Assembly: GCA_031772625.1 (NCBI GenBank)
Contig: CM062812.1
Location: 728,660,300-728,724,299 of the forward strand
Direction of reading: 5' to 3'
Length of the DNA stretch: 64,000 bases
From: Pinus tabuliformis
Taxonomy: Eukaryota; Streptophyta; Pinopsida; Pinales; Pinaceae
Below, one piece after another: positions 46,363 to 58,012 of the stretch. Position numbers and translations under genes: made by a program. Below the pieces are notes generated by a model, which was not told the origin of the DNA, did not search any database, and saw only the letters and a list, made by a program, of their open reading frames with translations. How positions within the stretch are numbered: the first letter of the stretch is position 1; every line of letters starts with the position of its first letter.

Positions 46363-47346
46363 TCAATCCACATCACCCCACCTCCTACCTGAAGGTATGG
46401 CTGCATGCGATCCCTCAGCCCACCTGGCTCGAATTTTCCCCCTACTAGAGGTCTCTGCATGAGTAAATGTCTCTACTCGATCTCCTCTCATCTTCCCTTG
46501 TTGTGGCTGTTCCACAACCTCCTGAAGTTGTCGCACCAATCGTGGCTCCTCCACAATCGTGTGAGACTTCTTCTGGCTCTGCATGTTGAGAGGTAATATA
46601 CGCTCCCTCTCAACCACCAAGTCTCCATCAGTTGCCTCGCTGCTCAAGGCTTTGCATGCATCTTGAACCTCAAGAGCATACAAGTTCTTGACCCATGAAC
46701 CAATCTGCTTCAAGTGTCTAGTGATAATGTGTCTAAGGAAAACCTTTCCCTTAGTAAAGACAACACCATAGCCTCCGTCTTCCAGCATCGCGATCGACAC
46801 CAAGTTTCTCTTCAGTCCTGGCACATACTTGACATCGGTCAAGGCAAGGCAAGCTCCATGCTCCCTCTGAAAATTAATCGCGCCTACACCTGAGACACTA
46901 TACTTCTCATCATTACCCATCGCTATGAGTATCTGGAGATCTTTCTCCTCCAAAGTACTAAACAAACTTTTGTCATCGGTCATGTGGAAAGAAGCTCCAC
47001 TATCAAGAAACCAACCACTTCCCATCATGGATGAAACCATGCATGCGAAGAGTGTGAAATCCAACTCAAACTGTGAAGCAAGTGCCTCACCTTCAGATCC
47101 TTCCCCGGATCCCTTCTTGGACTTCTTCTTTGGGCAATTAGTAGCATAATGGCCCAACTCATGACAACGAAAGCATCTCACCTTCGACTTGTCAACCTGC
47201 TTCTTGCCTTTCGCACCGGAATGAGAAACTTTCTTGTTCTTCCCCTTCTTTGCTTTGGCAGCCAAAGAAAAATTCTCTTCATCAGATACCTTTGATGAAG
47301 ATCCATTCTCACACTTGATGTTTCTGAGTTTATCCCTGAGCACCAT
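46363..47346 (-). pseudogene. Gag-protease frame of the nested element (fossil)
   Basis: An open minus-strand frame of 327 codons. A Lys-rich region leads to a complete zinc knuckle (CFRCHELGHYATNC, about residues 58-71). The protease-like segment GSGWFLDSGASFHMTDDKSL follows at about 111-130, then VKYVPGLKRNLVSIAMLEDG. This is Copia wording. Its last third is Ser/Glu/Arg-rich and unlike pol, so pol is replaced by unrelated sequence. It belongs to a non-autonomous element and is not a host gene. Confidence 0.85.
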
Positions 47347-47605
47347 TCCACCAGCTCAAAACTCAACTACTTCTGATCTAAAATTCGTGAGAACAAAGTA
47401 TTTCTCGTACAGAGATCGACTGTATGGGCATTCACCAGATATCTCACCTTCCAAAAGAAGGATGAATCCAGAGGCTACCTGGCCCGATCACAGACTCTGC
47501 CTGAAGAAATAAAATGTAAACACTTCCTGAATAATAGATCTGATGATCAATACAGCACTGATATCATGTAGAACTTCTTCTACAAATCAGCTCGCTCTAA
47601 TACCA

Positions 47606-48777
47606 TGTAGAAATTTTGAATAATATGACACTTAATCAACAGAGATTATCCCAATTATACACTATTGCAGAATACATGCATAATACATAACCCCCTCTAC
47701 GTTGATCATCAATTTACAGAAGCAGAAAAAATAACATGTGCACATAGAAGCATCAATCACACATATCAACACAGTATTTTCCCGGGGAAAGCATCTCGCT
47801 AAAAACCCCAACTATCTGTATATTATATTGATTGAGAACATGTAATGTTACATATTCAATACTTCTCACAAGTATCGAGCACTATCTCCACCTGTTACAC
47901 ACAAACCAGCTCAGATCTGATCTCCAAATCTCCTCTGCTGCTTGCCTGCCTCCACTGCACAATACCTGCTGAGAATGAATGAGAATGGCTGATCCAAACT
48001 CCTATTTACCTTGTGAAAATTACCCACACTGTAAATCACGTGAGCACAAGCTATATTTCACTTGGTATTGGCCCACACTACGCAGAGATCATTGGCATAA
48101 CTCAATCCCATGCATGTGCACAATCTCATGCACAACTGATAGCAATCTCAACCTCTAATACCTGTCTCCACTGAACTGTACATGCACTGAGTTAACTGAT
48201 GTATTCTTCAGTTGCATTATGAGTTAATAATTAGTGAATTAATTAATAACTAATTCACACAACTCATCACTTAGTCTATTGATCAGTTAGACTAAATACA
48301 AGTAGTTCAACTAAGTCAAACTGAACACAACTCCATTAACTGCTCATCCACCTCCATAGAACTCAACCACATGAGTTCTAACCGATGTCCTGCATGCAAT
48401 AGCTCAACTGACTCACAAAGAATGCATATTTCCTTCTGATAGCTGCATGTGCCACATCTGTAGCTCAAACTGAAGTGCTCCAAGAGGATAAGATAAAGTT
48501 TATAGTCTAAATATTATTATGAGATAATAATATTTGACTTTTCTATTTTTGACTAGCAGTCTAAAAATAGACTCTGATCACTCTTGTTGTGATCACTCCT
48601 GCTGTGATCATTCCTACTGTGATCACTCCTACTGTGATCACTCCTACTGTGATCCAAAAATTGACTTTGTGCCATAATTTGCCTGCAGGCCCACTTAGTG
48701 AACGCGACTCCTTTCCACTAAGCTCCATCATCTTGTTGCATTCCCAACAAGCATTTCTTGTTGCACACTTTTCAACA
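47606..48777 (-). repeat. 5' LTR of the nested gag-only element
   Basis: Pairs with 44714-45885 and has the same length. The 15-bp tandem block is present at 48575-48655 with the same unit number but different base changes. The primer site adjoins it at 47594-47605. Confidence 0.94.
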
Positions 48778-49089
48778 GCCGGACCTACCTATGGTTTTGT
48801 GCATGGTTTTGGATGTGATGGTTTTAGGTCCATGGTTTTGGACATGATGGTTTTCGGTCCATGGTATTGGATGCTTCAACATGTATAAATATGTATTGTA
48901 ACATTGAAAGGAACATAATGAAAACTCAATCTGGTAATTGCGGTTTTGGGATCAAGGGGAAAATCTCTGTGTATATGTGTTTTATGGGTTATGATCTCGC
49001 ATTGTTTATTTTCTGTGTTTTAGAATTCATATGGAAGTAATTATTGTATGGGGTTAAAACCTACAGTGCACTAAGAAACTCATTTAAAT

Positions 49090-49470
49090 AGTTTAAAGCT
49101 ACTTTGTAAGCTCAAAATTCTTTTGTAGTTCTAAAATATATGCATTGACTAATTTATTCTTGTTTTCTTCTGCTTTTTGCAAGGATTTCTTAAGCGTATC
49201 CATTTCATCAATTTTCAAATATAAATTAGACATCTCCTTTGTTATTTTCTCTAATGAATCATTACTTGTTGATCTTGTCTCTAATATTGAATTATTGTGC
49301 TAACAATTTGCTCTTTCTCTTTCAATATTTTTCCATTTCTACATTCATCTTTTGTATCTACAAATTTTCTTCAACAATCACAAGCAACATGGTTTCTTTT
49401 TCTTTTCATGTTCCCCCACCTCTTGAGTTTGAGGATGCTCTGTTGTTGATAACTTAAGTCTCTTGTGCAA
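49090..49470 (-). pseudogene. Coiled-coil-like coding remnant
   Basis: Minus-strand reading gives LEKITKEMSNLYLKIDEMDT, then LKKSLQKAEENKNKLVNAYI, and further upstream HALHKRLKLSTTEHPQTQEV. Heptad-like spacing of Leu/Ile and many Lys/Glu suggest a coiled coil. It ends close to the point where Copia copy 4 inserted. The remnant at 38993-39433, on the other side of that insertion and in the same strand, may come from the same old sequence. The family is unknown. Confidence 0.35.
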
Positions 49471-51614
49471 GGCATGAATATCATCATTTTTGTTTTTAAT
49501 AACTTCTTGTGTAGCATAAACATTATTAGGATCTAATCTTAACTTAATGATGATATATCATAAATATTTAACCCTTATGTCCTTGGCCAGAGATAACGTC
49601 CTTGGCCAGAGATAACATCCTTTCTATCTTTAGCTAAGAATGTATATTGTATAAAGAAATCTGCAATTTAGACACAACTATGGAAGAAATTGTCAAGAAT
49701 AGATTAATTCACCCATTTGTTTATGTAAATCTATCTAGTCTATTGGGTGAATTTATCTTATATCAAAATAGGATATAAAATTTTATTAATAATCAACAGT
49801 ATTTGGGGCTAGAAATTTTGCCTATAGGAAATCCAACTGAAATTGTCCTCTTTCAAGATCCAATGAAGACAATAATTTGTTCTAAGTGGATGAGGTTTTC
49901 TTCCCAAACTATGTTTAAGTAGTAGATTTTAGAGCCTCATTTTTATTCTTTCTCTCCAATATTCTAGCAAATATGATTTACGTGCTGGAAGAAGGAGAAG
50001 CAGATGGATCAGCTACTATTGATTCCATTTATTGTAAAGTAAACATAGGCTCACTTAACACCATCATAGTTGTTGTTGAAACTTCTATACTTATGGCTTC
50101 AAATGACTCTTCCTCTATTTCTTTAGTTTTCCTTATTTGGAAGACTCTAAATTCTAATGAATTTGACCCTCAAAAATTAGGAGAAACAATTTCACTTGTC
50201 CTTTTGAGACCTTTTTTTTGGGTGAGGTATTTCCAAAATTATCTGACACGGTACCTATACTTCTGAAATATCTTGCAAAGTATTCTCTTCCCAAACGTCC
50301 CTATTGGAAAACTGCTCAATCTCTGGCTTTGAAGCATGAATACAATGAGAAGACTTTTTTTGAAGTCTAATAGATGACATTTTTCCCATAGGATCATAAG
50401 GGCAGTTGAAATAGAATTTAAACTTCATTTGGGCTTGTAAATTTTGTAACATCTTTTTCTGCAACTTTGGTATTAGAAATGAAAGGAACATCCTAAGATT
50501 TTAATTTAAATTGAGTTTTTTGTTTCCTTGACACAAAATGAACTTCATCTCCATTTAAATTTTTCCTTATGAATTCTAGAGAAAAAAATTGCATTGAAAG
50601 AAACACTAGTAGCTTATATGGTGGTAACTCACAACATAAAGTCAAATTTTTATGAAACTTTTATACATATACTAATCCCCAATGTTTTTATGCTCATTTA
50701 GCTATAGAATTTTTTTAATTTCCGTTGAAATCCTTGGTACTATATAACTACTAAGAAGACAAAGTGATAGATACCAAAATAAATCTACAAAATGACTAAA
50801 AGAAAATCCTTCTCAGTGTTTTCTAACTAATGAAGTGTAGTGAATAACAGAGTTTTGATTTACATTGTAAATATTGCTTCTATAGTGTCATCTTAAATAT
50901 TTCATATTGATGGTATAGGAATGGGTAAAATAATACATATTTTTGTTTGAATTCCCTTTCAACACCAAACATTAAGAACTTCTCATGAATGTTATGAGAA
51001 ATTAACTCGTTGAAGTTAATTAAAATATAAGACTTATTTCTGGATGAAAAGACTAACAAGAACCCTAAAAGGACCTCATCTACCCATTCATCACTTTAAT
51101 AAGCTAATAGATTACAAATTATTGAAATAATTTGTCTAGGTATTTCATGAAATAGAGCTGAGGAGGAAGGCATATTATGATGAGGAAGTTCAGCTCTTTC
51201 TGGTAGGAAAGACTCCAAAATGAAAGGTCTTTGCTGGAAATTAAGTTTTTGATAAATTTCAAGTAAGGAATCAGTTGAGAGAACACTCAAGGAACTTGGA
51301 AAACTTATCTTCAATGCTTGGAGCATAGACTCGAGGATTATGTAAGAGAGGGGTTCACTAGTCCTGCCTAACCCACATGCATGTTGTTCCATTTTATAAA
51401 TCTATCATTCACTGTTTGCATGCATGATAATTCACTTATGCTTACACTTCGTATTGCCATGCATTCACATTCATATTCAATTTCAGTTCTCATGGGTGGA
51501 TCTGGGAAGCCTTGGCTTGGAATCTACCTCACCAGACAACATTGCGAAATCCTGAGAGGGAAGGCTCTGTCTTCCTCTCATAAAATATGCATTTCTTCCA
51601 ATTGACTATCCTCC

Positions 51615-51840
51615 AGTCTTGCATTGCGCAATTTTGAGAACGGTGACTGCTAGCCGATAAAATTGCACAATGTAGTCACTGTGCCTGCAACCATTTCCAG
51701 CTGAGATTGTGCATTGCACAATTCAAGTAGTGAGCATCCAGGATGGATTGTGCATTGTGTAGTTCTAGTAGTTAGTCTGCCTCCTAATAACCTAGACTGT
51801 GTCTTGCGCAGTCTTGACAGCGAGCCTCCCAACCTCCCGA
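51615..51840. repeat. Degenerate minisatellite, unit about 40-45 bp
   Basis: At least four diverged units carry (A/C)TTGTGCATTGCACAATTC-AGTAGTGAG-like sequence (near 51617, 51700, 51743, 51787). The inner TTGTGCATTGCACAA is itself a near-palindrome. Confidence 0.6.
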
Positions 51841-51852
51841 AAGAAATTGTGT

Positions 51853-53335
51853 TGATCTGATAATCACCCTATGAGTGACCTTAGTTAAACATTTATTGAA
51901 TAAAGGTATTACAGACTCATGTGCTGGTGTGTGTTCTGTGTTATTTAAGCAATGGATCGATCAGATTGTAAATACATAGACACTTGAAATGGAAAGACAA
52001 CATAGAAATACAGTAAGCAAATACAAGGACACAAGAATTTAATAAGAAGTTCACCTTATCCTCCAGGGCTACATCTCCAATCTAGCTTTCAATAATGGCC
52101 TTATTTTATTGTGTCTTAAGAAGAGAATTACAATGCAGGGACTAAATATAAGTCTCCTAGAACAAATTTGCTTGGTAGGGTGGTTCTTGGATTCCTCAAG
52201 CCACTAGAGTGCATAGACTTGTCTCCTTGCCAGTTCTGTGACCTTCTGGTCTACAGTGGAGAGAGCCCAATGTGGTGCTCAGTCTGGATAGATCCTCTCT
52301 AGGATGGCTTGAATCTCTCAAGCTCTCTTGTGCTCGACACTGCCTTTGGTTAGCTTGGTCATCTGTCTTCTTCTACTTTTGCTTTACTGTCTTTTGTTCC
52401 TTGTGTTTCATCCTCCTCTTTGGGTTCTGGTCTCTCTGTCTCTCGGGGTTCTCTGTCCCTCTCTATGTGTCTTCTATCTTTGTTCATGGCTTTTAGGCCA
52501 TCCGTTCCCATGTCTGTTCAGTTCCTCTTCCACCTCCATTGAATCGGCTTCTGCAGCTGCACTTGGAGTTCCCTGTTCGGCGTCATCATCAGGCTCATAA
52601 GGAGTGGCCACATGTCCTCCTATAATGTGCCAGCCTGCTTCATCGGTTGAATTCTTCGGTTGTGTTGTGGAATGAGTCTTCCTCCACTGTGGCGGTCAAA
52701 ATAAACCTCAAATCTTACAAACTGCGGCTTAATTCCTCATCGATTCTACTTCCCCATCGGGCGCAATCTCAGCCATCCAATCTAGATCCCCCAGATCCAA
52801 CGCCGTCCACTCATTTTGTGCGGTTGACTTGCTCGACTGTTAGCGTGTGATGAATGGTGATTTTCTCTCTCCTCCTCTCACCACGCGTCGATCGTTCAGT
52901 GGGATCGCTCTGCTTTCACCCAAAATTGTTTACCGTTTCAGGGTGCCCCGACCAATACCACCAATTTTTTGGAGCACAGGTCCCGCTTTGTCCTTTAGCA
53001 CTTTTTCGACTTTCTTCCTGTGGCTCTCTAGCTCCCCATGTGACCGAGTGCTTAGGGCTTCCTCATTTCGAGCCTTTTCACCTGGCGATGTGCGATTAGC
53101 AAAATTCACCTCCGTTTCCTGATTCGAGCCTCCCAAGGGCTAATTCGACCTCTCGCTTAGTCTCCATGGGCCTCGGTCAGTGCGCTTTGACCGAGGTCCT
53201 CGTCATTCCATGTTGGCTGCCATGGCCACTGGTTCAAGGTATTTTCGATCGTTGTTTTGGAATTCTTTGATGTTTGTCTCAACCTGATACAGTCATGGTT
53301 CTTTTGATAGTTCTTTATGGATCCAATTCGGATCA
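51853..53335 (-). repeat. 3' LTR of the chromovirus-type element
   Basis: A 1483-bp LTR that pairs with 58013-59479. It is CT-rich in its middle (52340-52600). The open frames there are a by-product of composition. Confidence 0.94.
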
Positions 53336-53380
53336 CAGCCTTCCGACTGAAAAAGCTTTTGGACCACCAAAAGTTGGTTT

Positions 53381-53581
53381 TCAAGCATCGACTAAGTGAG
53401 GGTACTGTTTTCTCACTTGTCCAATCTCAATCCACTTTGCACTGATTGGCTTTGAACATTTGAGCCCAATTTTGAGGTACTCCACATCTCCCCTATGTGT
53501 TGTCCTCACCTTCTTTTCCAGCACTGTGTCTTCCAGAAATTCACCAAGATATTCGGGTAGCAGGTCGTCAATAGAAGGCAA
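53381..53581 (-). pseudogene. Chromodomain-like integrase tail (fossil)
   Basis: TVLEKKVRTTHRGDVEYLKI then SAKWIEIGQVRKQYPHL resembles the degenerate chromodomain at the integrase C-terminus of chromoviruses, which in that family is thought to direct integration to particular chromatin. It follows the integrase directly, just inside the 3' LTR. Confidence 0.7.
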
Positions 53582-53587
53582 TTGACT

Positions 53588-54957
53588 TTACTCTTCAGGG
53601 TCCTCAATCATTGAAGGTTCAAACAATCTCAAGCAATATACATTTACGACTGAGTAGATGTGCATGTAAGCTGGTATATCAACATGAAGTGCATTTTCAC
53701 GAATCTTCTCAAGTATCCTAAAGGGTCCATACCTGATAGGCTTTAGCTTTTTACCTTCACCTTGCATCCTGTCCTTGCTGATATACAGCCAGACTTGGTC
53801 ACCAACTTGAAAACTATGCTCCATATAATGCTTATCATGCCTAGCCTTGTACTTGGCTTGGATCTTTTCCAGTTGTTCCTGTACTGCCTGGTGGATCTCT
53901 TGGATTTGTTCAATGAACCTAGTTGCCCTTCCCACATCACTGTTTCCATCAACCATGGTATCTTTACCAAAGACAAAATCCAAAGGAGATCTTGGTGTGA
54001 AACAAAAACAAGTCTCAAAAGGAGATCTCTGTGTAGAAGAATGCTTTGCTTTGTTGTAATCATGCTGCACATAACACAAGTGTTCATCCCAAACCTTAGG
54101 ATGTTTGCTGCAATATCCTCTCAGTAACTGGTCACTATCCTGTTAACTACTTTTGTCTGGCCATCAGTTTGTGGATGAAAAGTTGTTCTTTTCTTCAGTT
54201 TGGTGTCCATCAGTTCCCACAGACTGGACCAAAACTTCCCCACAAATCGAGTGTCTCGATCAGATACAATGGAAGTGGGTAATCCAAAATGAACCCGTAC
54301 ATGTTCAAAGAATAATCTTGCAGTCTATTAAGTTGTAATCTGTTTATTACAAGGTATCAAAATACACATTTTGTTGAACCTATCCACAACAACATATAGA
54401 TAATCATGACCTTTCCTAGATTTAGGTAGTCCTCCAACAAAATCCATGGAAACACTTTCCCAAGGGTGAGAAGGAACTGGCAATGGAGTGTACAAGCCTA
54501 GTTTTCTATTGCTGGGCTTGATTTTAGCACACATAACACACCCTCTTACATATCTAGAAACTATCTCATTTATTTTCAGCCAATAGTAGAACCTTTGCGG
54601 CTGTGCAACTATTTTACTTACCCCAAAATGACCTGATATCATAGAAGTGTGTGCTTCCCTAATTATCTTTACTCTTTCAGTTTGTGGAATGCAAATTTTC
54701 CCATAATGATATAAGAGTCGGACCTTCATGTGATAGTCCAATTCTTCTACTCTTTTGCCTTGACTCAAAGTTGCATATACATCTTTAAAGTCCATATCTT
54801 GAGCATATTGTTCAATGTTGATTTCATGTAGTACAAAATTATGCTTAAGTATGTTAGATGCATTTATAATGGGTCTAGATAACATGTCTGCAACTTTGTT
54901 ATGTATGCCCTTCTTATATCTGATGAATAAATGAAACTGTTGTGGAAAACCCATCAA
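53588..54957 (-). pseudogene. Chromovirus integrase region (fossil)
   Basis: Zinc-binding part: EAHTSMISGHFGVSKIVAQP and YVRGCVMCAKIKPSNRK. Core: PWESVSMDFVGGLPKSRKGH and DYLYVVVDRFNKM. The C-terminal half at 53588-54079 reads YKARHDKHYMEHSFQVGDQV and KLKPIRYGPFRILEKIRENA. Order and wording match plant chromovirus integrases. Confidence 0.92.
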
Positions 54958-54975
54958 TCTGTAATGTCTTTATTG

Positions 54976-56059
54976 CTACAACTTAGTTTGGGAGTGTAGA
55001 TATTGAAGTTCTTGATGATAAATATGTATTACTGTCTCTTTTCCCATTAAGTAATGTTTCCACTTTTTCACACTTTGAACTAATGCATACAAGTCTTTAT
55101 CATATGTAGGATAGTTAACTACTGCAGGATTAAAAGTCTCATAATGATAACATATGGGTTTACTGTGCTGTGTCAACACTGCTCCCATGGCATAGTCATT
55201 GGCATCAGTTTTGATCTCAAATGGTCTTTGAGGATCTGGTAGTGCTAGTACAGGTGTTGTACTAATCTTTTCTTTCAAGGTGTCGAAGGCTTTCTAATTT
55301 TTACCTCCCCATTGAAACACCTTATTCAATCTTGTTAAAGCATGTAAGGGAGCTGCAATTGAGGAAAAGTTAGAAATGAACTTCCTCCAACATTTTGATG
55401 CTCCTAAGAAGCCTCTCACTTCTGTAGCAGACCTGGGTTTAGGCAAGTTCACAATGACTGCCACTTTAGAGGGATCTATTTTCAGTTCACCTCCCCCTAC
55501 TATATGACCCAAATAGTTTAGAGATGTTTTACCAAATTCACATTTTGAGAGTTTAACATAAAGTTTTTCTCTTTTCAAAACATCTAGTGTCTGCTTAACA
55601 TGCTTTAAATGTTCTTCCCACATTTTAATAAAAATCATAATGTCATCCAGGTACACAATAACAAAATCATCAAGAAAAGGTTTGAGTACATCATTCATTA
55701 ATCTCATGAAAGTACATGAAAGTAGTAGGAGCATTGGTCAGCCCAAAAGGAATAACTAGCCATTCATACAATCCCTGTTTTGTTTTGAAAGCAGTCTTCC
55801 ATGCATCTTGCTCTGCAATCCTGACCTGATGGTATCCACTATGCAAATCTAGGTTAGTGAAATAAACAGCTTCCTTCAATTGATCTAAAATATCATCTAT
55901 GTGAGGAAGGGGATAATGATTTTTTATTGTTATCTTATTCAGTGCTCGGTAATCAATAAACACTCTCCACGAGCCATCTTTCTTTCTCACCAAAACAATT
56001 GGTGACCCACATGGTGATGTGCTAGGCCTGATGAACCATTTCTCGAGCAACTCCTGCAC
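54976..56059 (-). pseudogene. Chromovirus RT-RNase H region (fossil)
   Basis: RT motifs are [60 protein letters not shown] and the catalytic FVIVYLDDIMIF. CEFGKTSLNYLGHIVGGGEL and VRGFLGASKCWRKFISNFSS follow, then RNase H (FEIKTDANDYAMGAVLTQHS, KWKHYLMGKETVIHI). YLDD and this wording are typical of Ty3/Gypsy. Confidence 0.93.
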
Positions 56060-56082
56060 CTACTTCTTGATTTCAGTATTCT

Positions 56083-56865
56083 CTAAAGCAGACAACATAT
56101 ACATTCCAATGTTAGGCAATGGAACATCTTGCTGCAAAATTGTACTATTCCCTTTTTGGGTGGCAGACCTTTAGGTTCTTGAAATAAGACATCATACTCA
56201 GAAACAACCTTTTCTATATCAGCTTGATGTTCAGCATTACAGCCCTCAAATACATTGGTTTTATCAGGTTTCTTTTCCTTTACAACCATCAGTGAGAATT
56301 GTTTACATGAATTTATCATTCTTTTCATTTGCCTTGAGTTTATGAGAGTATAATTATTCTTGAGCTTGTGAGCTCCTACAAAGTATTCGATTCCATATTT
56401 AACAAGCAGATACTTGTTCTCAGCTCTATAGAAGATAACCTTTCTATCATACAAGTAAGGACTTCCTAAAACAATTCCACATATATCCAAAGGAATTATG
56501 TCTAACTCAACCTCATCTACAAATGTTGACCCAAAAGAAAACTTGAGTTTGCATTGTCTAGTCACTTGTAACTGTGCTTTATCATTCAACCATCCTAATG
56601 GGTATGGTTTCTTGTGAGGTGTAGTTGCTAATCCCAATTTCTTTACAATTGCTTCAAAAATTAAATTTACTTGTGAGCCGCTATCAAACAAAGTATCAAT
56701 CTTTTGATTTTTGGAAACAACTCGAATATGGAAAAGCTCATGTCTTTTTCTCTCATTTTCTTCATCAATAATAGATTGAGCAGAATTACTAGTAGATGCT
56801 TCAGAACTCTTACCTTTTATACCTATGGCTACAATAGTTGTTTCATCTCCTGTGTCTGACCCCAA
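56083..56865 (-). pseudogene. Chromovirus protease region and RT lead-in (fossil)
   Basis: A 260-codon frame with HIRVVSKNQKIDTLFDSGSQ and VNLIFEAIVKKLGL (retropepsin active-site region at about residues 52-72), then FVDEVELDIIPLDICGIVLG and SPYLYDR. It ends in the RT lead-in DVLFQEPKGLPPKKG, typical of this clade. Confidence 0.88.
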
Positions 56866-56921
56866 ATCTTTCTGAATAGTTGCAGTAATCTTCTTCTTCT
56901 TGCCCTCAGACTGCTTAGGTC

Positions 56922-57914
56922 TCAGCTCTGGATGTAGAATCCAACAATTTTCATCATCATGCCATCCTTTTTATAGTGAGTGCATGAAGCTTTGCTTTTC
57001 TGTGCAGTGTTAGCCTTCCTTGCTTTCCACTTATGCTTTATTTTCTCCTTGCTCTTGCTTACTTTGGGTTGGGATGGTCCCCTAGCTTCTGGATTTCCAT
57101 TCTTTCCTCTAGCTTCTAGATGAGTAGCTTGTACAGATACCTCATCTATACTAGTGGGATTAAACATGAGGATGGTATGCCTCATGTAGCTGTGTAAACC
57201 ACAAATGTACTTCAAAAGAGTCTCTGGTGAGTCTAATGAGATACCCAACATTAATGCTCTTTTTCTAAATTCTTGAGTATACCCTTGCACACTTTGCCCT
57301 TTCAACTGTCGAAGAGTTTTCCAACCCATTATGGCTTGTTGCATGTAGGCTAATGGATAGAACTACTTTTTGATTGCAAAATCAAATTCACTCTAGACAG
57401 AGATAGTCTTACCATGTCTTTTCATATCAGCTTGGGTTCTTCCTTCCCACCAAACCAAGGCAGTGCCTCCTAGGCGTAGGCTTACCAGCTGAATCTTACT
57501 CTTGTCTGACTCTATGTTCTGTACTCTGCAATACACATCAATTTGTCTAATCCAATTGTCCAACTTTTTAGCATTTAGCTCTCCATCATATATAGGAAAG
57601 TCAAACTTAACATCTAACTTGATCATAGATGCATTCTTATTATGCACAAGGCTATTAGGAGGTGTGAGAAAGCTTTCTTCTTTCCCATTTCCCTTAGAGT
57701 GGTCATGAAAATGCGACTCATCTTCTTCTTTATCTTGTTTAGAACCTGATGAATATTCATTCTTATGCTTTCTAAAGTCCCTATACATTTCTTCCACCAT
57801 AGACTTTATAGGTAGGAAACTTTCTATGAATTGAGGGTCTGGCCCCACAGAACCTTCCTTTGACATTGTCTTCCGAGGACAGACTCTCCCAATTTCAGGA
57901 TTAGTTTCCACCAA
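56922..57914 (-). pseudogene. Chromovirus gag region (fossil)
   Basis: LDVKFDFPIYDGELNAKKLD and NWIRQIDVYC, then IQLVSLRLGGTALVWWEGRT. A second frame reads MQQAIMGWKTLRQLKGQSVQ, GYTQEFRKRALMLGISLDSP and ETLLKYICGLHSYMRHTIL. This is the standard plant Retrotrans_gag pattern. The C-terminal part is Lys-rich with a Cys-containing segment (KASCTHYKKDG) in the zinc-knuckle position. Confidence 0.88.
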
Positions 57915-58012
57915 CTCTCCTTCTCCTCATTTGAGCTTTGATCTAGTGAGCATTCAACGGCTAAACCAACACAATCTTTTCTAACCTTACAACCTAAAGC
58001 TCTAATACCACT

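Larger units (their letters stand above)
44714..48777 (-). mobile_element. Non-autonomous Copia-like element, gag-protease only, nested in the Copia 3' LTR
   Basis: Two LTRs of 1172 bp (44714-45885 and 47606-48777) begin TGTAGAAATTTTGAAT and end CACTTTTCAACA on the plus strand. Next to the right LTR the plus-strand GCTCTAATACCA (47594-47605) is a methionine-tRNA primer site in minus orientation. The internal region is only about 1.7 kb with gag and the start of protease, and no integrase or RT. LTR difference is about 3-4% by eye over the first 300 bases. It is clearly younger than the Copia element it sits in. Confidence 0.93.
39863..49065 (+). mobile_element. Copia fossil, copy 4, both LTRs and target duplication, with nested element
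   Basis: A plus-strand Copia element runs from LTR TGTTGGGTTGTG at 39863 to ...AAAACCTACA at 49065. It is flanked by a perfect duplication GTGCA (39858-39862 and 49066-49070). The internal region (40388-44489) carries gag, protease, integrase, RT and RNase H in Copia order, with several breaks. The polypurine tract AAGTGGGAGAA (44479-44489) precedes the 3' LTR. That LTR is split by a gag-only element (44714-48777). The LTRs differ by more than 10% by eye, so it is old. It is the most complete member of this family here. Confidence 0.95.
44490..49065 (+). repeat. 3' LTR of Copia copy 4, split by a nested element
   Basis: LTR sequence occupies 44490-44713 and 48778-49065. Between them sits the gag-only element at 44714-48777. 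The target bases GCTGG (44709-44713) and GCCGG (48778-48782) form a 5-bp duplication with one mismatch. The first part has long G and C runs (44525-44680) that can fold on each other. Confidence 0.93.
49071..51852. other. AT-rich intergenic stretch with decayed coding traces
   Basis: Mostly A/T-rich, with no gene I can support. It includes a minus-strand coiled-coil-like remnant (49090-49470), an unrecognised minus-strand frame at 50255-50491, and a minisatellite-like block at 51615-51840. It ends with the left duplication TGTGT (51848-51852) of the chromovirus. Confidence 0.5.

Noticed and set aside
46052-46448. A Cys/His-rich plus-strand frame opposite the nested element's gag
   Set aside because: It is the antisense of the gag-protease frame's 3' part and lacks a recognised zinc-finger spacing.
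52272-53122. Ser/Leu/Phe-rich open frames in the chromovirus LTRs, with signal-peptide-like look
   Set aside because: The CT-rich LTR generates them. The partner LTR has similar but differently broken frames, and no domain is seen.
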